From contig CALMDF010000076.1 in the NCBI GenBank assembly GCA_937864895.1, forward strand, positions 1 to 10,432: a stretch of DNA of 10,432 nt, given 5' to 3'. Shown in pieces: positions 7,112-10,432 of the stretch. Source of the DNA: an uncultured Holophagales bacterium (GTDB lineage Bacteria > Acidobacteriota > Thermoanaerobaculia > UBA5066). A model generated the notes under the pieces. That model did no database searches. It saw only the letters and a program-made list of their open reading frames with translations, and had not been told where the DNA came from. The stretch's first letter is position 1. Every line of letters starts with the position of its first letter. Both the position numbers and the translations under genes were made by a program.

Positions 7112-7143
7112 CTATAGTAGAAAATCAAGACCTGACCCCATCC
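7112..7143 (+). repeat. Copy 2 of the dispersed AT-rich repeat, between the SDR and adaptor genes
   Basis: This copy begins 4 nt after the SDR stop codon and is the reverse-complement partner of the helicase copy: 29 of 32 positions agree, with 20 consecutive identical bases at 7120-7139. It starts with CTATAGTAG, which adds two more in-frame TAG codons behind the SDR stop. In the frame matching the helicase copy it would read VENQDLTPS, but it is not part of a gene here. Its low GC content sets it apart from the flanks. Confidence 0.8.
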
Positions 7144-7156
7144 TTGACCCCGTCCT
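7133..7156 (+). repeat. Tandem 12-nt duplication at the end of the dispersed repeat
   Basis: TGACCCCATCCT is followed directly by TGACCCCGTCCT, 11 of 12 identical. The first unit is the end of the dispersed repeat. The second unit matches the way the helicase copy continues (CTGACCCCGTCC). It may be a small duplication left by insertion or by replication slippage. Confidence 0.6.
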
Positions 7157-7178
7157 GGCGACTGCAGGCGGGTCCCCC

Positions 7179-8663
7179 CTAGCGGGAGATCAGGACGACG
7201 TCCCCTTCGGAGAGCCCTTCGCGGACCTCGACGAAGAAGGCGTTGCTCCGGCCGGTCGTGAGCTTTCGCGTCTCGGTGCCGGTGACGGTGCGGACGGTGC
7301 AGACGGCCTGGTCGCCCTCGTAGCGGACGGCGTCGACGGGCACCTGGAGCGCGTCCTTCACCTCCCCCGCGAGGACGAGGGCCTGCGCCGTCATCCCGGG
7401 CCTGAGACGGGGGTCGGCCTTCGCGAGCGCGAGGACGAGCGGGAAGGTCCTCGCCCCCCCTTCGTCGCCGCCCGTGAGCGCGCCGAGCCGGAGGACGGTG
7501 GCGTCGAACTTCTCGTCGGGGAAGGCCTCGAGGCGGACCTCGGCCTTCTGCCCCGGCTCGACGCGGTGGATCTCCCCCTCCTTGACGCGCGTCTCGACGA
7601 GCATCTCGGAGAGGTCGGGAAGGTCGAGCACCGGCTGGCCGGCGAAGACGGCGTCGCCGACCCGGACGCGCCGCTTCTCGCCCCCCTTCTCGAAGATCTC
7701 GCGGTGGACGACGAGCCCCCGGGAGCGCGCCGTGACCGTGCAGAGGGCGATCCGGCGCTCCACGTCGGCGACGGTCCGCGAGGCTTCCGTGGCGCGGGCC
7801 GCGGCGAGGTCGGCCGCGGCCTTCGCCTGCGCCGCCTGCGCCGAGGTCTTCTCGGAGACGACCTTCAGGGCCGACCGGCGGGACTCCATCTCCTGCGTCT
7901 TCTGGGCCAGGAGCTGGGGGTGCGTGAACTGCGTGAGCGTCCGGTGCTGCTGCCCGGCGAGGACGAGGTCGGCCTCGGCCTCCGTAGCGCGCCGCTCGGC
8001 GGCGCGCAGCTCGTCGCGCGAGACGTACCCCTTCTCGGCGAACGGGGCGAGCCCCTCGAGCTTCTGCCTCGCCTCTTCCGACTCGCGCCGCGCCCTCTCC
8101 ACGGCCGCGGCCGACTGCTGCACCTGGAGCGGGGCGAGGCCGTTCACGAAGGTCTTCAGGTCGATCTCGGCGCGGGTGAAGGCCCCTTCGGCCTCGAGCC
8201 GCTCGCTCCGCTGGGAAGCGAGCAGCGCGCGGAGCGCCTGCCGGGCCTGCTCCGCCTCGCCGGACGTCTGGACGAGCCGCGAGCGGGCGACCTCCAGCTC
8301 GCGCTGGAAGGGGGCGTCGTCGAACCTCACGAGGAGCGCGCCGGGGACGACCCACGTCCCCTCCGGGGCGAGCTCGGCGACCTTCATCTCGACGCCGGCG
8401 ATCTCGGGCCCGTAGCTCTCGGCGCGCGCCGGGGCGAGGAGGCCGGAGACGGCGACAGTGATCCGGAGCGGACCCCGGAGGACGCGCACCTCGCCCACCG
8501 GGTCGGAGACGCTCGCGCTCCGGGCGAGGAGGACCGCCGTGAGCAGGGCCAGACCTCCCGCCCCGGCCAGGAGGGCCTTTTTCCGGGGGGGCAGGCCCGC
8601 GAGAAGCGAGAGCGCCTCGCGGAAACGGCGCACGGCCGGCGCGATGCGGGCAGCGTCGAGCAT
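7179..8663 (-). CDS. MacA/HlyD-type periplasmic adaptor (membrane-fusion) subunit of an efflux pump
   Basis: This 494-residue protein bridges an inner-membrane transporter and the outer-membrane channel. A basic cytoplasmic N-terminus (about 1-31, including RFREAL and PPRKK) precedes one membrane anchor (about 32-48). Next come the first half of the lipoyl domain (about 65-115, ESYGPEIAGVEMKVAELAPEGTWV), a long helical hairpin rich in Ala, Glu, Arg and Gln (about 118-305), the second lipoyl half (TVTARSRGLVVHREIFEKGG, RVRVGDAVFAG), a beta-barrel domain (about 352-430) with the family signature RLRPGMTAQALVL, and a membrane-proximal domain to the end. The hairpin is long for a MacA-type adaptor, although its exact limits were not modelled. 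The ATG at 8663 lies 17 nt after the channel gene stop, so it is last in the operon. The MacB-like permease upstream favours an ABC-driven pump over an RND one. Exported substrate unknown. Confidence 0.9.
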   Translation of the reverse strand: MLDAARIAPAVRRFREALSLLAGLPPRKKALLAGAGGLALLTAVLLARSASVSDPVGEVRVLRGPLRITVAVSGLLAPARAESYGPEIAGVEMKVAELAPEGTWVVPGALLVRFDDAPFQRELEVARSRLVQTSGEAEQARQALRALLASQRSERLEAEGAFTRAEIDLKTFVNGLAPLQVQQSAAAVERARRESEEARQKLEGLAPFAEKGYVSRDELRAAERRATEAEADLVLAGQQHRTLTQFTHPQLLAQKTQEMESRRSALKVVSEKTSAQAAQAKAAADLAAARATEASRTVADVERRIALCTVTARSRGLVVHREIFEKGGEKRRVRVGDAVFAGQPVLDLPDLSEMLVETRVKEGEIHRVEPGQKAEVRLEAFPDEKFDATVLRLGALTGGDEGGARTFPLVLALAKADPRLRPGMTAQALVLAGEVKDALQVPVDAVRYEGDQAVCTVRTVTGTETRKLTTGRSNAFFVEVREGLSEGDVVLISR

Positions 8664-8666
8664 GGT

Positions 8667-8670
8667 TCCT
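8667..8670 (-). promoter_or_regulatory. Short-spaced ribosome binding site of the adaptor gene
   Basis: On the minus strand AGGA lies only 3 nt before the ATG at 8663, closer than usual. Translation may depend partly on ribosomes finishing the channel gene just upstream. No better in-frame start with a stronger site is visible nearby. Confidence 0.45.
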
Positions 8671-8680
8671 GCGAGACAGT

Positions 8681-10072
8681 TTACGGCGCCGAGGCGGGGC
8701 GGGGGAGGAACTCCTCGGGCTGGAGGAGACCGGCCTCGGAGAGGAGGCGGAGCTCGTCCAGGAGGACCTGCTGGCGGGAGGTGAGGAGGGAGACCCGGGT
8801 GGAGTTGTAGAGCCCTTCGGCGTCGACGACGAAGAAGTTGTCGGTGAGCCCCTTCCCGAACCTCAGCTCGGCGACCTCGAGCTGCATCCGCGCGACCTCT
8901 TCGTTCGCCTCGTCGAGGGCGAGGCGGGCGCGGCCCGTGGCGAGGCGCCGCGCGGCGGACCGCACCTGCCGGACGACGTCGGCCTCGAGGTTCTCGACGG
9001 CCCGGCGAGCGGCCCGGAGCGTCACCTCCGCCTGGCTCTTCGCCGCGAGCTGCGATCCCAGGTTCAGGGGGGCCTGAGAGGAGAGGCCGAGCGTCCAGGC
9101 CGAGGCGCCGGGATTGCCCAGCGCGGAGCCGAGGCCGTGGGAGCGCCCGACGGCGCTCCAGGTCAGGGCGGCGTCGAGGGACGGAAGGAGGAGGCTCTTC
9201 GCGATCCGGAGCTGTACCTCGGCGTCCCTCACGCGCTCGCGCGTCTCGACGATCTCCTCGCGCGAGGCGAGGGCCGCCTCGACCGGCTCCTCCCCCGGAG
9301 GGGCGGAGACCGGCAACCGCTCCGGCGGAGAGAGGGTCCAGCGGGTCCCGGCGGGGCGGCCGAGGAGGCGGGCCAGGAGGTCGAGGGAGTCCTCCCGGGC
9401 GTCGCGCGTGTCGTTCTCCTGCGCGCGGGCCTGGGCGAGAAGCTGCTCGGCGCGGAGGACGTCGAGCCGCGAGACGCTCCCGATCTCCTCCTTCGCGCGG
9501 CTCGCTTCGAGGATCTTCCCGGCCCTCGCCGTCCGTCCCGCGGCCTCCCTCACGAGCTCCTCCTGGAGAACCGCCGAGAGGTAGGCGCTCCAGACGGCGA
9601 TGACGGTGTACCGCTTCTGCGTCGAGAAGCTCCGTTCCTGCGTCCCGACCTGCCGCTCGGCGGAGCGCAGGGGCTCCCGCGTGACGACGGGGTCGAGGCC
9701 GCGCAGGAGGGGCTGGGCGAGGGAGACGGAGTGGTAGGAGTTCCACTCCTCGCCCCCTTCGAGCCGGGAGGCTTCGGCGACCGCCGAGAGGCGCGGGCCG
9801 AACGGGAGCTGCTCGGAGACGGCCACGCCGTAGCGGCTGAGCGCCGGGACGTCGCCGTCCCGGAAGGACGGGGAGAAGAACGGCGTCACCTGGGGCAGGA
9901 ACTGCGAACGGGCGGCGGAGAGGCTCGAAGCGGCGATCGCGTTGCGGTCGGCGGCGTCGAGGAGATCCGGGTTCGACGTGAGGGCGAGCTCGACGGCCCG
10001 CGCCACGGTGAGCTCCTCGGCGACGGAAGGAGCGGCGAGGGCGGCGGCGAGGACGAGGAGGAGGGCGATCAC
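8681..10072 (-). CDS. TolC-like outer-membrane efflux channel
   Basis: This 463-residue outer membrane factor has the expected export signal: a hydrophobic run over residues 2-14 and a likely signal-peptidase I site after A18 (PSVA, then EEL). There is no lipobox cysteine, so it is not a lipoprotein of the OprM kind. The two similar halves of the family are visible: LTVARAVELALTSNPDLLDA near residue 21, and the second repeat near 270 (REEIVETRERVRDAEVQLRIAKSLLLPSLDAALTWS). Both run from a helix into the SxFLPQ / SLLLPSLD turn that leads to beta strands. QPLLRG at 120-125 is common in such channels. The protein would trimerise into a barrel with a long periplasmic helical tunnel. It starts with GTG, and GTGA overlaps the stop of the permease gene, so the two are translationally coupled. 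Confidence 0.92.
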   Translation of the reverse strand: MIALLLVLAAALAAPSVAEELTVARAVELALTSNPDLLDAADRNAIAASSLSAARSQFLPQVTPFFSPSFRDGDVPALSRYGVAVSEQLPFGPRLSAVAEASRLEGGEEWNSYHSVSLAQPLLRGLDPVVTREPLRSAERQVGTQERSFSTQKRYTVIAVWSAYLSAVLQEELVREAAGRTARAGKILEASRAKEEIGSVSRLDVLRAEQLLAQARAQENDTRDAREDSLDLLARLLGRPAGTRWTLSPPERLPVSAPPGEEPVEAALASREEIVETRERVRDAEVQLRIAKSLLLPSLDAALTWSAVGRSHGLGSALGNPGASAWTLGLSSQAPLNLGSQLAAKSQAEVTLRAARRAVENLEADVVRQVRSAARRLATGRARLALDEANEEVARMQLEVAELRFGKGLTDNFFVVDAEGLYNSTRVSLLTSRQQVLLDELRLLSEAGLLQPEEFLPRPASAP

Positions 10073-10432
10073 TCCAGCCTCAGCGTCGCCGCCGGGTCGA
10101 GCGCGGCGGCTTCGTTCGCCGGGCGGATCCCGGCGGCGACGCCGAACGCAGCCGATCCGCCGGCGAGAAGGAGGAGAGTCCCCGGGGGGAAGTGAGGGGT
10201 CCAGCCGGCCCGGGAGAGGAGCGTGATCGACAGGAACGCGCCGAGGAGGATCCCGAGGAGGCCTCCGCCGAGCCCGAGGAGGAGACCCTCGGCGAGGTAC
10301 TGGAGGCGCACGTCTTCGCGCCGGGCCCCCGTCGCGCGCCGGAGACCGATCTCGAGCGAGCGGGCGCGAACCGAGGCGCGGAGGAGGTTCGTCACGCCGA
10401 AGGCGGCGGAGGCGGCGGTGAGGAGCGAGACG
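10069..10432 (-). CDS. FtsX/MacB-type ABC transporter permease, C-terminal part
   Basis: The open frame enters from beyond the right edge and ends with a TGA at 10069-10071, giving 120 residues. It has the C-terminal signature of MacB/FtsX permeases: a membrane helix (LLTAASAAFGVTNLLRAS), the cytoplasmic coupling segment RARSLEIGLRRATGARREDV, two more hydrophobic helices (LLLGLGGGLLGILLGAFLS and LLLLAGGSAAFGVAAGI), and the ending AAALDPAATLRLE, which resembles the usual PA..A..LDP..ALR.E. It sits in the inner membrane and is the first known member of the export operon with the channel and adaptor genes. The ATPase, whether fused at the N-terminus as in MacB or separate, is off the window, as is the periplasmic domain. 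A GTG at 10395 falls inside the coupling helix region and is not the real start. Confidence 0.88.
   Translation of the reverse strand, partial: VSLLTAASAAFGVTNLLRASVRARSLEIGLRRATGARREDVRLQYLAEGLLLGLGGGLLGILLGAFLSITLLSRAGWTPHFPPGTLLLLAGGSAAFGVAAGIRPANEAAALDPAATLRLE

Noticed and set aside
8664..9746. Upstream extension of the adaptor frame into the channel gene
   Set aside because: The extension is a low-complexity Arg/Pro/Gly-rich translation in a different frame from the clear TolC-like protein. The adaptor domains begin after the ATG at 8663.

Overview
The window is a very GC-rich (clearly above 70% by eye), densely packed bacterial chromosome segment. It carries seven genes, two of them cut by the window edges, plus a small dispersed repeat. 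The organism is a diderm: the window has a TolC-type outer-membrane channel with a signal peptide and a membrane-fusion adaptor. Together with the GH57 enzyme, the unusual SodB-like protein and the extreme GC, this suggests a soil or sediment lineage such as Acidobacteriota, with Myxococcota-like or other high-GC diderms as alternatives. This taxonomic guess is inference only. No rRNA, tRNA, CRISPR array, integrase or transposase gene was found.

Layout, left to right. (1) 1-651, plus strand: C-terminal part of a GH57 (DUF1957-type) alpha-glucan enzyme, probably a branching enzyme. (2) 754-1356, plus: a divergent Fe/Mn superoxide dismutase with its own ribosome binding site, followed by a strong 10-bp hairpin in the convergent gap. 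(3) 1421-5863, minus: a 1480-residue Lhr-type superfamily 2 helicase, translationally coupled (GTGA overlap) to (4) 5860-6186, minus: a 108-residue protein I do not recognise, whose GTG start sits 7 nt behind a TATACT hexamer (possible leaderless transcript). (5) 6290-7108, plus, divergent from the helicase pair: an SDR oxidoreductase with the 2,4-dienoyl-CoA reductase type active site. (6) 7179-10432, minus: an export operon with the C-terminus of an FtsX/MacB-type ABC permease, then a TolC-like channel (again a GTGA overlap), then a MacA/HlyD-type adaptor. The three would form a tripartite pump across both membranes; the ATPase part must lie upstream, outside the window.

The most unusual item is a roughly 30-nt AT-rich repeat present twice: once between the SDR and adaptor genes (7112-7143) and once in frame inside the helicase coding sequence (3125-3156). 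It encodes ENQDLTPS in the helicase. Its codons are unlike their surroundings, so it looks like a mobile or dispersed element that has been tolerated within a protein.

No gene-free stretch exceeds about 105 nt. The gaps are 652-753, 1357-1420, 6187-6289, 7109-7178 and 8664-8680. I do not see a previously undescribed multigene system here. The candidates for follow-up are the dispersed repeat and the unknown gene coupled to Lhr.
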